Source of the DNA: DATFDN01 sp963756495
Lineage (GTDB): Bacteria; Pseudomonadota; Alphaproteobacteria; Acetobacterales; Acetobacteraceae
Direction: 5' to 3'
DNA length: 64,000 nucleotides
Assembly: GCA_963756495.1 (NCBI GenBank)
Contig: CAVWNS010000014.1
Location: 496,001-560,000 of the forward strand
Shown here one piece after another: positions 52,631-61,955 of this stretch. The translations under genes and the position numbers were made by a program. Below the pieces are notes generated by a model. It was not told the DNA's origin, made no database searches, and saw nothing but the letters and a program-made list of their open reading frames with translations. Position 1 is the stretch's first letter. Each line of letters starts with the position of its first letter.

Positions 52631-53071
52631 ATGGCAGACCAGTCAAATGCAGGCGGCGGGAGCCCGGACTTCGACTTCACCCGTCTCCTGGCCGAGATGA
52701 AGCTGCCGTCGATGCCCGACATGCAGGCGCTGACCGAAGCAAACCGGCGCAATGTCGAGGCATTGACCGCGGCCAACCGTGTCGCCCTCGAGGGTGCGCA
52801 GGCGGTCGCTCGGCGGCACATGGAGATCATGCAGCAGTCGATGACCGAGATGACCGAGGGCATGAAGGCGCTCACGGCCGCAGAGGCACCGCAGGCCAAA
52901 GCCGCCAAACAGGCGGAACTGGTGAAGCAAGGGTACCAGCGCGCGGTCACGAACCTTCAGGAACTGAGCGACCTTATCCAGCGATCCAACTCTGAGGCGC
53001 TGGGCCTTCTCAACCGGCGCTTCGGCGAGGCAATGGACGAATTGAAGGCAATCGCTCAAAAGACCGGCTAA
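52631..53071 (+). CDS. phasin family protein
   Basis: A 146-residue, helix-only protein. A short polar start is followed by FTRLLAEMKLPSMPDMQALT and long amphipathic helices (EANRRNVEALTAANRVALE, MEIMQQSMTEMTEGMKALT, ELSDLIQRSNSEALGLLNRR), the PF09361 phasin pattern. Phasins coat polyhydroxyalkanoate granules and control their size. ATG 52631 follows GGGGGGATCC. No PHA synthase gene is in the window. Confidence 0.88.
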   Translation: MADQSNAGGGSPDFDFTRLLAEMKLPSMPDMQALTEANRRNVEALTAANRVALEGAQAVARRHMEIMQQSMTEMTEGMKALTAAEAPQAKAAKQAELVKQGYQRAVTNLQELSDLIQRSNSEALGLLNRRFGEAMDELKAIAQKTG

Positions 53072-53079
53072 ACTGTCAG

Positions 53080-53114
53080 TGCGCCCTCTCACCGATGCTT
53101 GGGGAGAGGGCGCA
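53080..53114 (+). promoter_or_regulatory. hairpin covering the ribosome-binding site of the ribokinase gene
   Basis: TGCGCCCTCTC at 53080-53090 pairs perfectly with GAGAGGGCGCA at 53104-53114, an 11-bp stem with a 13-nt loop. The 3' arm contains the GGGAGAGGG ribosome-binding sequence and the A of the ATG at 53114. In RNA it would hide the start. It could equally end phasin transcription, though no T-run follows. Confidence 0.6.
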
Positions 53115-54011
53115 TGATCGTCGTTTTCGGATCCATCAATCTCGACCTGATCTTCCCACTCCCGGCCCTGCCGACGGCCGGCGAGACCTTACTTGCATCC
53201 GACGTTTGGATGGAACCCGGTGGCAAGGGCGCCAACCAAGCGCTGGCCGCCACGCGAGACGGGGCCCAGGTCGTGCTGGCGGGCGCGGTCGGACGCGATT
53301 GGCTCGCAGCCGCCGCGACGACGCTTTTGCGCGCCTCAAACGTGGATCTCGTCTCGCGTTATCGAGGCCGGGCGGGCCACCGGCTGCGCTGCGATTTTCG
53401 TCGATCCCGTGGGACGGAACGCTATTGGGGTCGGCTCGGGGGCCAACCTCGCGGCCCGAGGCGATCAGGTCGAGGACGCGCTGCTCGGGCCGGGCAAGAC
53501 GGTGATCGCGCAGATGGAGGTGCCGTCGGTCGAAACCGCGGCGCTGATCCGTCGCGCCCGCAAGCGCGGAGCGCGAACGGTGCTGAACCTCGCGCCGGCC
53601 GCGCCGCTCGATGCCGACGCGCTTCGCGCGGTCGAGGTGTTGGTCCTGAATGAGGTCGAGGCGGCGTGGCTGGCCGGCAAACTGGGCTGCGGACCGGACG
53701 CCACGACATTGCGAACCGCATTGGGCATGACGGTGGTCCGCACATTGGGCGAGCAAGGGGCCGAGGCGGCGCACGCGGGCGGCCTGACCCGCGTTTCCGC
53801 GCGTACGGTCCAGGCGGTGGATACGACTGGCGCGGGCGACTGCTTCACCGGCGTCCTGGCTGCGGCGCTCGACCGCGGTCTCCCGCTCCCGAGCGCGCTG
53901 TCACGCGCCGTGGCCGCGGCCACGCTGTGCTGTACGCGACCAGGCAGCCAAGCCACAATGCCCCATGCGGTGGATACCGATCGGTTTCTGGCACCGTCGC
54001 GCGGGCCCTGA
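53114..54011 (+). CDS. ribokinase-type sugar kinase, one frameshift
   Basis: From ATG 53114 the frame reads MIVVFGSINLDLIFPLPALP, GGKGANQALAATRDGAQVVL and ASNVDLVSR, then shifts near 53355. The second frame continues VIEAGRATGCAAIFVDPVGR, GKTVIAQMEVPSVE and the PfkB signature QAVDTTGAGDCFTGVLAAAL with the catalytic Asp. The total would be about 298 residues, normal for ribokinase. The family phosphorylates ribose or related sugars. One base is probably missing or added by sequencing. A hairpin overlaps its start. Confidence 0.78.
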
Positions 54012-54070
54012 GGAGCTTTGGATCGACGTTGCCGAGGCGAACCTCATTGCCAATAGCGGCGGAACAACGC

Positions 54071-55172
54071 TCAGTTCCGTGGCAGACGTGCCGTCTCGGG
54101 CGCGTCGGGGTTCTGGGCCCGATGGCGGAGCAGGTGGTCGGCCAGTACGCAGGCCAGCATGGCCTCTCCGACTGGGACAGCGCGGATTCCGACGCAGGGG
54201 TCGTGGCGGCCCTTGGTCACGATCTCCGTGTCGCTGCCGGCGCGATCCACTGTCCGGCGCGGCGTAAGAATGGAGCTGGTCGGCTTGACCGCGAACCGGG
54301 CGATGATGGGTTGGCTGGTGGAGATTCCCCCAAGGATCCCGCCGGCATGGTTGGATTGGAATGCCACGGCACCGGCTTGCATGCGCATCTCGTCGGCGTT
54401 CTCCTCACCGCGCAAGGCAGCAGCGGCGAAGCCGTCGCCGATCTCCACTCCTTTGACGGCATTGATCGACATGAGTGCCGCGGCGATGTCGGCATCCAGC
54501 TTGCCATAGACGGGTGCGCCGAGGCCCGGCGGCACGCCGTCGGCCCGCACCTCGATGACCGCACCGAGGGACGAACCCTGCTTGCGCACCTCGGTCAGCA
54601 GCGACTTCCCATGTGCGCGCGGCGGCGGAGTCAGGGCAGAAGAACGGGTTGCGGCCCACCTCGTCCCAGTCCCAGCGCGTCGGGTCTATCCGCTGCGATC
54701 CCATCTGTATCAATGCGCCGCGGACCCGCACACCGCCCAGCACCTTGCGCGCGACCGCCCCGGCCGCGACACGCATGGCCGTTTCCCGTGCGGAACTGCG
54801 TCCGCCGCCACGGGGGTCGCGAATGCCATATTTCAGCGTGTAAGCGAGGTCGGCATGACCCGGCCGGAAACGGTCGGCAATCGCGCCATAGTCGCGCGAG
54901 CGCTGATCGACGTTCTCGATCACCAGGGCGATCGGCGTGCCTGTTGTCTGGCCTTCGAACACGCCCGAAAGGATGCGCACACGATCGGGCTCCTGACGCT
55001 GTGTCGTAAAGCTTGACTGGCCCGGCCGCCGCCTGTCGAGCCAGGGTTGGATCTCGGCTTCAGATAATGAGAGACGAGGTGGGCAACCATCGACAACGCA
55101 GCCGATCGCCGCGCCGTGGCTCTCGCCCCATGTCGTCACCCGGAACAGGTGGCCGAAGCTGTTGTGGCTCAC
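54071..55172 (-). CDS. aroC: chorismate synthase, one frameshift
   Basis: The N-terminal frame from ATG 55172 reads MSHNSFGHLFRVTTWGESHG, FRPGHADLAYTLKYG and RDPRGGGRSSARETAMRVAA, all family signatures. Near 54618 it shifts; the second frame gives VRKQGSSLGAVIEVRADGVP, QSNHAGGILGGISTSQPIIA and RHDPCVGIRAVPVGEAMLA. Joined, the protein is about 366 residues, the usual size. The enzyme makes chorismate from EPSP with reduced FMN. Because it is essential for aromatic synthesis, the shift is most likely a sequencing error. Confidence 0.88.
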
Positions 55173-55191
55173 CGGCTGCCCGCGCTGCTCG

Positions 55192-56028
55192 TCATGCGCC
55201 GTTTCCTTCCACGATCGCGATATCGGGGGCCGCGGGATTCTTCATTCCGACAACGTGGTAGCCGCAATCAACGTGGTGCACCTCGCCGGTGACGCCCGAT
55301 GCTAGGTCGGACAGCAGGTAAACGCCGGCTCCGCCCACATCCGCGGTGGTCACGTTGCGCTGCATCGGGCTGTTCAGCTCGTTCCAGCGCAGGATGTAGC
55401 GGAAATCGCCGATGCCGGACGCGGCGAGGGTCTTGATCGGCCCGGCGCTGATCGCGTTCACCCGGATACCGGCGCCTCCCAGGTCGGCCGCGAGATACCG
55501 GACGGATGCCTCCAGCGCCGCCTTCGCGATGCCCATCACGTTGTAGTGCGGCGTCCAGCGTTCCGCGCCTAGATAGGACAGGGTGAGCAGGCTGCCGCCC
55601 GGTCGCATCATCGGAACCGCGCGCTGGCAGACCGCAGTGAACGAGTAGCACGAGATGTCGAGTGCCTGGAGGAAGGCCGTGCGCGGGGTGTCTAAATAGC
55701 GCCCACGGAGGAAGGCTTTCTCAGCGTAGCTGATCGCGTGGACGAGAAAGTCGATTCCATCCCATCGTTCGCGCACAGCGGCGAAAGCCGCGTCGATGCT
55801 CGTCTCGTCCGCTACATCGCAGCCGACCACGATCGAGGAACCGACGGACTCCGCCAACGGCCGGACGCGCCGTTCAAGCGCGTCGCCCTGGAAGGTGAAG
55901 GCGAGATCGGCTCCTTGGCCGGCACAGGCCGCCGCGATGCCCCAGCCGAGCGAGCGCTCATTCGCGACGCCCATGATGAGCCCGCGCCTGCCCTGCATCA
56001 GGGTGCCTCTCTGCGGTTCCACCGCCAT
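55192..56028 (-). CDS. fabI: enoyl-ACP reductase (NADH)
   Basis: A 278-residue protein from ATG 56028, or from ATG 55998 (MQGRRGLIMGVANERSLGWG). Family blocks are GLIMGVANERSLGWGIAAAC, FLVHAISYAEKAFLRGRYLD and SYLGAERWTPHYNVMGIAKA, with the Tyr and Lys of the active site. It reduces the enoyl-ACP double bond in the last step of fatty acid elongation. It is upstream of aroC with a 19-bp gap on the same strand, so the two are co-transcribed. Confidence 0.93.
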   Translation of the reverse strand: MAVEPQRGTLMQGRRGLIMGVANERSLGWGIAAACAGQGADLAFTFQGDALERRVRPLAESVGSSIVVGCDVADETSIDAAFAAVRERWDGIDFLVHAISYAEKAFLRGRYLDTPRTAFLQALDISCYSFTAVCQRAVPMMRPGGSLLTLSYLGAERWTPHYNVMGIAKAALEASVRYLAADLGGAGIRVNAISAGPIKTLAASGIGDFRYILRWNELNSPMQRNVTTADVGGAGVYLLSDLASGVTGEVHHVDCGYHVVGMKNPAAPDIAIVEGNGA

Positions 56029-56122
56029 CTGCGTCCTCGGGGTTGTGCTTTTCGCGCCGGTGGTGGCACAGGGCCGCGCGGGCGGGCAAGAGGCGCGCCC
56101 ATCGTCGTTCCAGGAGCCCAGC

Positions 56123-56722
56123 ATGGCCGAGACTGCAGTGACCGACGCCGATCCGTTCGCCTGGTTCGCCGATTGGATGGCCGAGGCCGCGGTGTCCGAG
56201 CCGAACGACCCCAACGCCATGACGCTTGCCACCGCGACGCCGGATGGGCGGCCCGCCGCGCGCATCGTGCTTCTGAAGGGCTACGATGAACGCGGGTTCG
56301 TATTCTACACCAACACCCAGAGCCGCAAGGGCGGGGAGCTTGCCGCCAACCCGCACGCCGCGCTCCTGCTGCACTGGAAATCGCTGCGCCGGCAGGTCCG
56401 GATCGAGGGATGCGTCGAGCCGGTGACGGCGGAAGAGGCGGATCTCTACTATACTTCGCGGCCCCGCATCTCCCGCCTGGGAGCGTGGGCTTCCGAGCAG
56501 TCCCGCCCTCTGGAGGACCGCGCGGAGCTTGAACGGCGCCTTGCCGAGCAGGAGGCGCGATTCCCGGGCGAGGTGATCCCTCGCCCCCCGCACTGGTCGG
56601 GCTATCGCCTGATCCCCGAACGCTTCGAGTTCTGGCAGGACATGCCCTATCGCCTGCACGACCGCACGGCTCTGACGCGCATGCCGGCCGGCGGCTGGGC
56701 GGCCGGCAAGCTGTATCCCTGA
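56123..56722 (+). CDS. pdxH: pyridoxamine 5'-phosphate oxidase
   Basis: A 199-residue protein from ATG 56123 following CAGGAGCCC. FMN- and PLP-binding segments are visible: ATATPDGRPAARIVLLKGYD, GFVFYTNTQSRKGGELAANP, ALLLHWKSLRRQVRIEG and the end ERFEFWQDMPYRLHDR. It oxidises pyridoxamine or pyridoxine 5'-phosphate to PLP. It is divergent from fabI, with about 95 bp between. Confidence 0.94.
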   Translation: MAETAVTDADPFAWFADWMAEAAVSEPNDPNAMTLATATPDGRPAARIVLLKGYDERGFVFYTNTQSRKGGELAANPHAALLLHWKSLRRQVRIEGCVEPVTAEEADLYYTSRPRISRLGAWASEQSRPLEDRAELERRLAEQEARFPGEVIPRPPHWSGYRLIPERFEFWQDMPYRLHDRTALTRMPAGGWAAGKLYP

Positions 56723-56798
56723 CCTGAAAACGCCCTGTCCGGGGACGGAATAGGCGTGCTAGAGTTGCAGGCCAGACCCGTGAAAAGGACACCGGGCC

Positions 56799-57665
56799 AT
56801 GGCCATCCGCAAGCTGCTCCTGCCGCTGACGGGCACTGCCGCCGGGGAGGCGGCATTGCTGACCTCACTGACCATCGCGCGTGCCTGGAACTCGCACGTG
56901 CTGGCGCTGCATGTGCGGGTTGACAGCCGCGACGTCGCGCCGCTGGCAGGCGAGGGCCTGTCGGGGGCGATGATTGAGGAGATGATGTCGGCAACCGAAA
57001 AGGAAAGCGGGCATCGAGCCAGCGCGGTCCGTGCGATGTTCGATCGCTTTGTCGCGGCCAACGAAGTCGCGCTGGCCGAGCCGCGTAGGGGCCGTGCCGG
57101 TCCCAGCGCCAGCTTCGCCGCCGTCACCGGGCGCGAGGAGGACATCGTGGCCCAGCAGGCTCGCCTGGCCGATGTCACAGTCGTTCCGCATCCCGAAGCC
57201 GGTGAGGATGTCTCGTCCTCGGACGCGCTGCATGCCGTGCTGTTTGATTCCGGTCGGCCGGTCCTGATCTCTCCGCAGGTGTCGACCCCGACAATCGGGA
57301 CGCGGGTCTGCCTCGGCTGGAACGGCACCGCGGAATCCGCCTCTGCCGTCAACGCGGCGCTTCCTTGGCTGCAGCGCGCCGAAGCGGTACGCATCCTCTC
57401 CGCCGAAGGCTACCAGCGCCGCGGTCCCGCCGCCTCGGAGCTTGCGGCCTACCTCGCGCTGCATGGAATAGACGCCGAGATGGAGGTGTTTCGGACACGC
57501 CAGGGCGCGGTCGGCTCCGCGCTGCTCGCCGCGGCGAAGGATTTCGGCTGTGATCTGCTGGCGATGGGTGCCTACTCACATTCGCGCCTGCGTCAGCTTA
57601 TTCTCGGCGGCGTGACCCGGCATGTGCTGGAGAATGCCGCCCTGCCCGTACTGATGAACCGCTGA
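56799..57665 (+). CDS. universal stress protein, two-domain
   Basis: A 288-residue protein with two UspA-like halves. The first starts MAIRKLLLPLTGTAAGEAAL, with IARAWNSHVLALHVRVDS. The second carries RVCLGWNGTAESASAVNAAL and the nucleotide-binding-like end LLAMGAYSHSRLRQLILGGV, TRHVLENAALPVLM, as in ATP-binding Usp proteins. The first half lacks the GxxGxxG pattern. It follows pdxH by 76 bp on the same strand. The exact role is unknown. Confidence 0.88.
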   Translation: MAIRKLLLPLTGTAAGEAALLTSLTIARAWNSHVLALHVRVDSRDVAPLAGEGLSGAMIEEMMSATEKESGHRASAVRAMFDRFVAANEVALAEPRRGRAGPSASFAAVTGREEDIVAQQARLADVTVVPHPEAGEDVSSSDALHAVLFDSGRPVLISPQVSTPTIGTRVCLGWNGTAESASAVNAALPWLQRAEAVRILSAEGYQRRGPAASELAAYLALHGIDAEMEVFRTRQGAVGSALLAAAKDFGCDLLAMGAYSHSRLRQLILGGVTRHVLENAALPVLMNR

Positions 57666-57681
57666 CGCGGGGCGCGCGGGC

Positions 57682-58203
57682 GTGCCCGCGCCCCCGCTTG
57701 GCCTCGCTGACCCAGCTGTGACAGAGGCTCTGAGCGCCTACGTCAAGCTTTTGCGCGCGGCAAAGGCGGTGCTCGCGCGGGTGGAGCCTCGGCTGGCCGA
57801 CAGCGGATTGACGGCGACGCAGCTCGGGGTGCTGGAAGCGGTGCTGCACGCCGGACCCCTGAGCCAGCGTGAACTGGGCCGCAAGGTGCTGACGAGCGCG
57901 GGCAATATGACCGACGTGATCGACAAGCTGGAGCGGCGCGGCCTGGTTCACCGCAGCCGCAAACCGGGCGACCGGCGGGCGGTGCGAGTCGAGCTGACGT
58001 CCGCCGGACGCGAAATCATCGAGACTTTGTTCCCTCGTCACGCCCAGGATATCGCGGGGGCGATGGGATCGCTCGATGAGGCGGAGCTGCGCCAATTGAG
58101 CGCGTTACTGCAGAAGCTGGGACGGGCTGCGGCGTTGGGCGAAGGCATTGCACGCGAGGATGATGAGTCCCATCTGCATCCTCAACCGTTCGACATCGAA
58201 TGA
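57682..58203 (+). CDS. MarR family transcriptional regulator
   Basis: A 173-residue winged-helix protein from GTG 57682. The DNA-recognition helix region is GPLSQRELGRKVLTSAGNMT, followed by DVIDKLERRGLVHRSRKPGD and the wing RRAVRVELTSAGREIIETLF. MarR proteins are dimeric repressors released by small aromatic or oxidant ligands. It is 13 bp upstream of the pirin gene, and this MarR-pirin pairing is common, so pirin is a likely target. Confidence 0.88.
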   Translation: MPAPPLGLADPAVTEALSAYVKLLRAAKAVLARVEPRLADSGLTATQLGVLEAVLHAGPLSQRELGRKVLTSAGNMTDVIDKLERRGLVHRSRKPGDRRAVRVELTSAGREIIETLFPRHAQDIAGAMGSLDEAELRQLSALLQKLGRAAALGEGIAREDDESHLHPQPFDIE

Positions 58204-58216
58204 TTGAGGAGGGCAC

Positions 58217-58927
58217 ATGATCGACGTTCGGCCATTCGCCACATTGGGCGCCTTTCGTACCGACTGGCTGAACGCGCATCACCACTTCAGCTTCGGGCAC
58301 TACCGCGACCCCGATCGCATGGGCCTCGGCCAATTGCTGGTGTGGAACGACGACGAGATCGCGCCCGGCACCGGGTTCGATCCCCACCCGCACCGCGATA
58401 TGGAGATCGTCACATATGTCCGACAGGGCGCCATCTCGCATCGCGACAGTCTGGGCAATGAGGGTCGCACGGAGGCTGGGGACGTGCAGGTGATGCATGC
58501 CGGCAGGGGGATCACCCACGCCGAGTACAATAATGAACGCGAGCCGACCCGCCTCTTCCAGATTTGGATCCGTCCCGACCGGCACGGCGTCGCGCCGGGC
58601 TGGGCTGTGCGTCGCTGTCCGCGCGCGGGAACCGTCGGCGTGCTCGAGGTTCTGGCGAGCGGACGCCTCCGAGATCAGGCCAAGGACGCCCTGCCGCTCC
58701 ACGCGGATGCCGCCGTCCTGGCCGGCACCTTGCGCGCGGGCGTGACCGTCAAGGTGGCGATGGACCCTGGCCGGGTCGCCTATCTGGTGCCCGCGACGGG
58801 CACCATCAGGGTCAACGGTTCCCTCGTGCGAACGCGCGACGGAGCGGCCATCACGGGCGAGCAGGAACTCGCGATCACCGCGACCGAAGACGCGGAACTG
58901 GTGCTGGTGGACGTCGCGGGGGCTTGA
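58217..58927 (+). CDS. pirin family protein
   Basis: A 236-residue bicupin from ATG 58217 after GAGGAGGGCAC. The N-terminal cupin has the metal ligands in FDPHPHRDMEIVTYVRQGA, then QVMHAGRGITHAEYNNERE. The C-terminal half is a second cupin that lacks them. Pirins are Fe- or Ni-dependent dioxygenase-like proteins, some with quercetinase activity. The gene follows marR with a 13-bp gap, so they form one unit. Confidence 0.9.
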   Translation: MIDVRPFATLGAFRTDWLNAHHHFSFGHYRDPDRMGLGQLLVWNDDEIAPGTGFDPHPHRDMEIVTYVRQGAISHRDSLGNEGRTEAGDVQVMHAGRGITHAEYNNEREPTRLFQIWIRPDRHGVAPGWAVRRCPRAGTVGVLEVLASGRLRDQAKDALPLHADAAVLAGTLRAGVTVKVAMDPGRVAYLVPATGTIRVNGSLVRTRDGAAITGEQELAITATEDAELVLVDVAGA

Positions 58928-58986
58928 CCCTCATGCTGGGCGATACCCTGTAGGGCAGACGCGCATCCAAGGAGGACCGCCCGCCT

Positions 58987-60324
58987 ATGAGCCACCTCGA
59001 CCTCCTGCAGGACCTCATCGGCCGGGCGCGAGCGGCCGGCGCGGATGCGGCCGATGCCGTGCTGGTCGCCGGCACGTCGCTGTCCGTACAGCGACGGCTG
59101 GGCCAGACCGAGCATGTGGAGCGCTCGGAGGGCCGTGATCTCGGCCTGCGGGTGTTCGTCGGCCGCAAGGCGGCGGTCGTGTCCTCGACGACCATCGATC
59201 CGTCGGGCTTCGCCGCGCTCGCCGAGCGCGCCGTCGCCATGGCCCGCGTCGTCCCTGATGACCCGTATGCCGGCTTGGCCGAGACCGCTGCCATCGGGGC
59301 TGCCCCCGATCCGGCTCCCCTCGATCTTGCCGACACCGAGGAGCCCGACGCGACGCGCCTCGCGGCCCGCGCAGCAGCGGCGGAGGAGGCGGCGCTGGCC
59401 GTCGCCGGGGTCACGAACTCCGAGGGCGCGGAGGCGGGTTACGGCAGGACCGAGGTGGCACTGGCCACATCCGCCGGGTTCGCCGGACGCCTCGTACGCA
59501 CAAGCCACTCGGTCTCGGCGACCGCCCTGGCTGGCGCCGGCACCGCGATGCAGCGCGATTACGACTACAACACGACGGTGCACCTGGCGGACCTGGAGGC
59601 GCCGGCCGCGATCGGCAGGAGTGCCGGCGAGCGGACCATTGCTCGGCTCAACCCGGTGCGTCCGAAGACCGCCAAGCTGCCCATTGTCTATGACCCGCGC
59701 GTGGCGGGAAGCCTGTTGGGGCATTTCGCCGGCGCGATCAACGGCGCGGGCATTGCGCGCGGCACGTCGTTCCTGAAGGACCGGATGGGTCAGCGCGTCT
59801 TCGCGCCCGGCATCGCCGTGCATGACGACCCCGTGCGCCGGCGCGGCCTGCGCTCCAAGCCCTGGGACGGGGAGGGCATGCCGACAGCGCGGCGGGCGCT
59901 GGTGGATGACGGGGTGCTGACGACCTGGCTGCTGGACAGCCGCTCGGCCCGCCAACTCGGCCTCGCCTCAACCGGCCACGCCGCCCGTGGCACCGGCGGA
60001 CCGCCTTCGCCGGCGCCCACCAATCTTTATCTTGCAGCCGGAACACTCTCCCCCGTCGAGTTGATGGCCGACATCCGACTCGGGCTCTACGTGACTGAAC
60101 TGATCGGCATGGGGGTGAACGGCTTGACCGGGGACTACAGCCGCGGCGCCGCGGGATTCATGATCCGCGATGGGGCGATCGCCGAGCCGGTCGCGGAGAT
60201 CACCATCGCGGGTACCCTGCCCGAGATGTTCGCCGCCCTGACCCCCGCCAGCGACCTGGTGTTCCGGCGCGGGACGGACGCGCCGACCGTGCGGATCGAC
60301 GGCATGACGATGGCGGGTGGCTGA
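58987..60324 (+). CDS. pmbA: TldD/PmbA family metallopeptidase
   Basis: A 445-residue protein from ATG 58987. PmbA-type blocks are RRLGQTEHVERSEGRDLGLR, FVGRKAAVVSSTTID, FLKDRMGQRVFAPGIAVHDD and the end GMGVNGLTGDYSRGAAGFMI. The HExxxH site belongs to the TldD partner; here it is absent, as expected for PmbA (TldE). With TldD it forms a peptidase that matures peptides such as microcins and CcdA. No tldD is in the window. Confidence 0.9.
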   Translation: MSHLDLLQDLIGRARAAGADAADAVLVAGTSLSVQRRLGQTEHVERSEGRDLGLRVFVGRKAAVVSSTTIDPSGFAALAERAVAMARVVPDDPYAGLAETAAIGAAPDPAPLDLADTEEPDATRLAARAAAAEEAALAVAGVTNSEGAEAGYGRTEVALATSAGFAGRLVRTSHSVSATALAGAGTAMQRDYDYNTTVHLADLEAPAAIGRSAGERTIARLNPVRPKTAKLPIVYDPRVAGSLLGHFAGAINGAGIARGTSFLKDRMGQRVFAPGIAVHDDPVRRRGLRSKPWDGEGMPTARRALVDDGVLTTWLLDSRSARQLGLASTGHAARGTGGPPSPAPTNLYLAAGTLSPVELMADIRLGLYVTELIGMGVNGLTGDYSRGAAGFMIRDGAIAEPVAEITIAGTLPEMFAALTPASDLVFRRGTDAPTVRIDGMTMAGG

Positions 60325-60388
60325 GCCCTGGCCGCGCGGGCTGGCCGACACCATATCCGCCGCGAAACAGCGGAACAGGCGACGTCCC

Positions 60389-61303
60389 ATGCGCCGAACC
60401 TCCTCGCTGCTGGCCGCTGTCGCGGTCATCGGCCTCGCGCTCCATCCAGGGCTCGCGCTCGCGCGCGCAGGGGGTGGCGGCTCGATGGGAAGCCGGGGCA
60501 GCTACACCTTCTCCCCACCGCCCGCGACGCGTACCGCGCCGTACTCGGCGGCGCCCGTCGATCGCAGCCTGACTCCCCGGCCGGCGCCGAGCTACGGGAC
60601 CCCCGGCTACGGAGCGCCGGGCTACGCGGCGCCTTACCGCTCGGGATTCGGCTCTGGACTGCTGGGGGGTCTGCTCGGGGTGGGACTGGGTAGCATGCTG
60701 TTCGGACACGGCTTCGGGGGCGGCTTCGGATTGCTGTGGTTCCTGATCCGCATTGCGCTGCTGGTGCTACTCGTGCGCTGGGTGTGGCGCCTGTTGCGAG
60801 GCAACCGCCCGGCCTACGCGGGCGCCCCGTCCATGTTCTCTCGCGGACCTGCCGCGCCGGGCCCCAGGCCGATGAACGGCGGCACCGCCGCGCCACCTGG
60901 GGTGGCGATAGGGCCGGCCGACTTCCAGGCTTTCGAGCAGACGCTGCGTGCCGTGCAGGATTCCTGGAGCCGCAGCGACGTGAACGGGCTGGGCGCGCTC
61001 GCCACGCCGGAGATGGTCAGCTACTTCGCCAACCAGCTGTCCGATCACGCAAGTCGGGGCGAGCGCAATAGCGTCACCGATGTCCGGCTGTTGCAGGGCG
61101 ACCTCGCCCAGGCCTGGGCCGAGCAGGGGCGCGACTACGCGACGGTGGCGATGCGGTTCTCGATGATCGACGTCACGCGCGACCAAACGGGGCGGGTCAT
61201 CGACGGGAGCCCGACCGAGCACGTCACCGCCACCGAACTGTGGACGTTCGTTCGCGCGCGGGGTGGCCATTGGATTCTGTCGGCCATCCAGCAGGCGCGC
61301 TAA
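60389..61303 (+). CDS. Tim44-domain protein, exported or membrane-anchored
   Basis: A 304-residue protein from ATG 60389 (MRRTSSLLAAVAVIGLALHP), with a signal or anchor, then a Gly-, Ser- and Pro-rich stretch (GGGGSMGSRGSYTFSPPP). One strong TM segment follows (GLLWFLIRIALLVLLVRWVW). The C-terminal 130 residues are a Tim44-like fold (FEQTLRAVQDSWSRSDVNGL, then YATVAMRFSMIDVTRDQTG). Bacterial members are uncharacterised membrane proteins. It starts 64 bp after pmbA, same strand. Confidence 0.82.
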   Translation: MRRTSSLLAAVAVIGLALHPGLALARAGGGGSMGSRGSYTFSPPPATRTAPYSAAPVDRSLTPRPAPSYGTPGYGAPGYAAPYRSGFGSGLLGGLLGVGLGSMLFGHGFGGGFGLLWFLIRIALLVLLVRWVWRLLRGNRPAYAGAPSMFSRGPAAPGPRPMNGGTAAPPGVAIGPADFQAFEQTLRAVQDSWSRSDVNGLGALATPEMVSYFANQLSDHASRGERNSVTDVRLLQGDLAQAWAEQGRDYATVAMRFSMIDVTRDQTGRVIDGSPTEHVTATELWTFVRARGGHWILSAIQQAR

Positions 61304-61304
61304 C

Positions 61305-61955
61305 TCAGAGCGGTGCCAGCCGGTACAGGGTGACGACCCGCTCGGTGCGGTCCTCTAGCTCCAGGGTGGTGGGAACGCGATAGGTGGCAAAGGCATGAAG
61401 GCCCGCATGCGGCAGGTACGCGCGGCCGGGATCGGCCACCCAGACCTCGGCGGTGGCGGCCATTGCACGCAGCCACGGCAGGATACGCCCGGTCATCGGC
61501 GCCTCGTAGCAGACATCGCCGCACAGGATCAGATCCCAGCGGCATGCCGTGCCCACGAGGTCGGCCGGCGCGGCCTCCAGCAGCACGTCATTGGCCCGGG
61601 CATTTGCGTGGATCGCGGCAACGGCAAGCCGATCGATTTCGGCGGCCTCGACCGCGCCGGCGCCGGCGCGGGCGCAGGCGATCGCCGCGATTCCGCAGCC
61701 GGCGGCAAAATCCAGCACTCGGCGGCCGGCCACGGTCGCGGGGTGGTCCAGCACGTGCCGCGCCAGCGCCTGACCGCCGGGCCAGGCGAATGCCCAGAAA
61801 GGCGGATCGACGTTGCGCGCCGCAAGCCACGCCTCGGTCGCGTGCCAGATGGGCGTGATCTCGCTGGCGAGCAGTAGTCTCACCTCCGGGACCAGGGGCG
61901 CGGACCCGTACATGGTGTGGGTGCGCACGAAATTTGCCTCGGCGGCCTCGCTCAT
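61305..61955 (-). CDS. class I SAM-dependent methyltransferase
   Basis: A 216-residue protein from ATG 61955; another ATG two codons earlier also fits. SAM-binding motif I is GRRVLDFAAGCGIAAIACAR, followed by VEAAEIDRLAVAAIHANARA and WDLILCGDVCYEAPMTGRIL. The N-terminus (LVPEVRLLLASEITPIWHAT) and the WAFAWPGGQALARHVLD loop resemble ETFB-lysine or L11-type methyltransferases, so a protein substrate is possible. The start overlaps the ubiA stop (ATGA), so the genes are co-translated. Confidence 0.82.
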   Translation of the reverse strand: MSEAAEANFVRTHTMYGSAPLVPEVRLLLASEITPIWHATEAWLAARNVDPPFWAFAWPGGQALARHVLDHPATVAGRRVLDFAAGCGIAAIACARAGAGAVEAAEIDRLAVAAIHANARANDVLLEAAPADLVGTACRWDLILCGDVCYEAPMTGRILPWLRAMAATAEVWVADPGRAYLPHAGLHAFATYRVPTTLELEDRTERVVTLYRLAPL

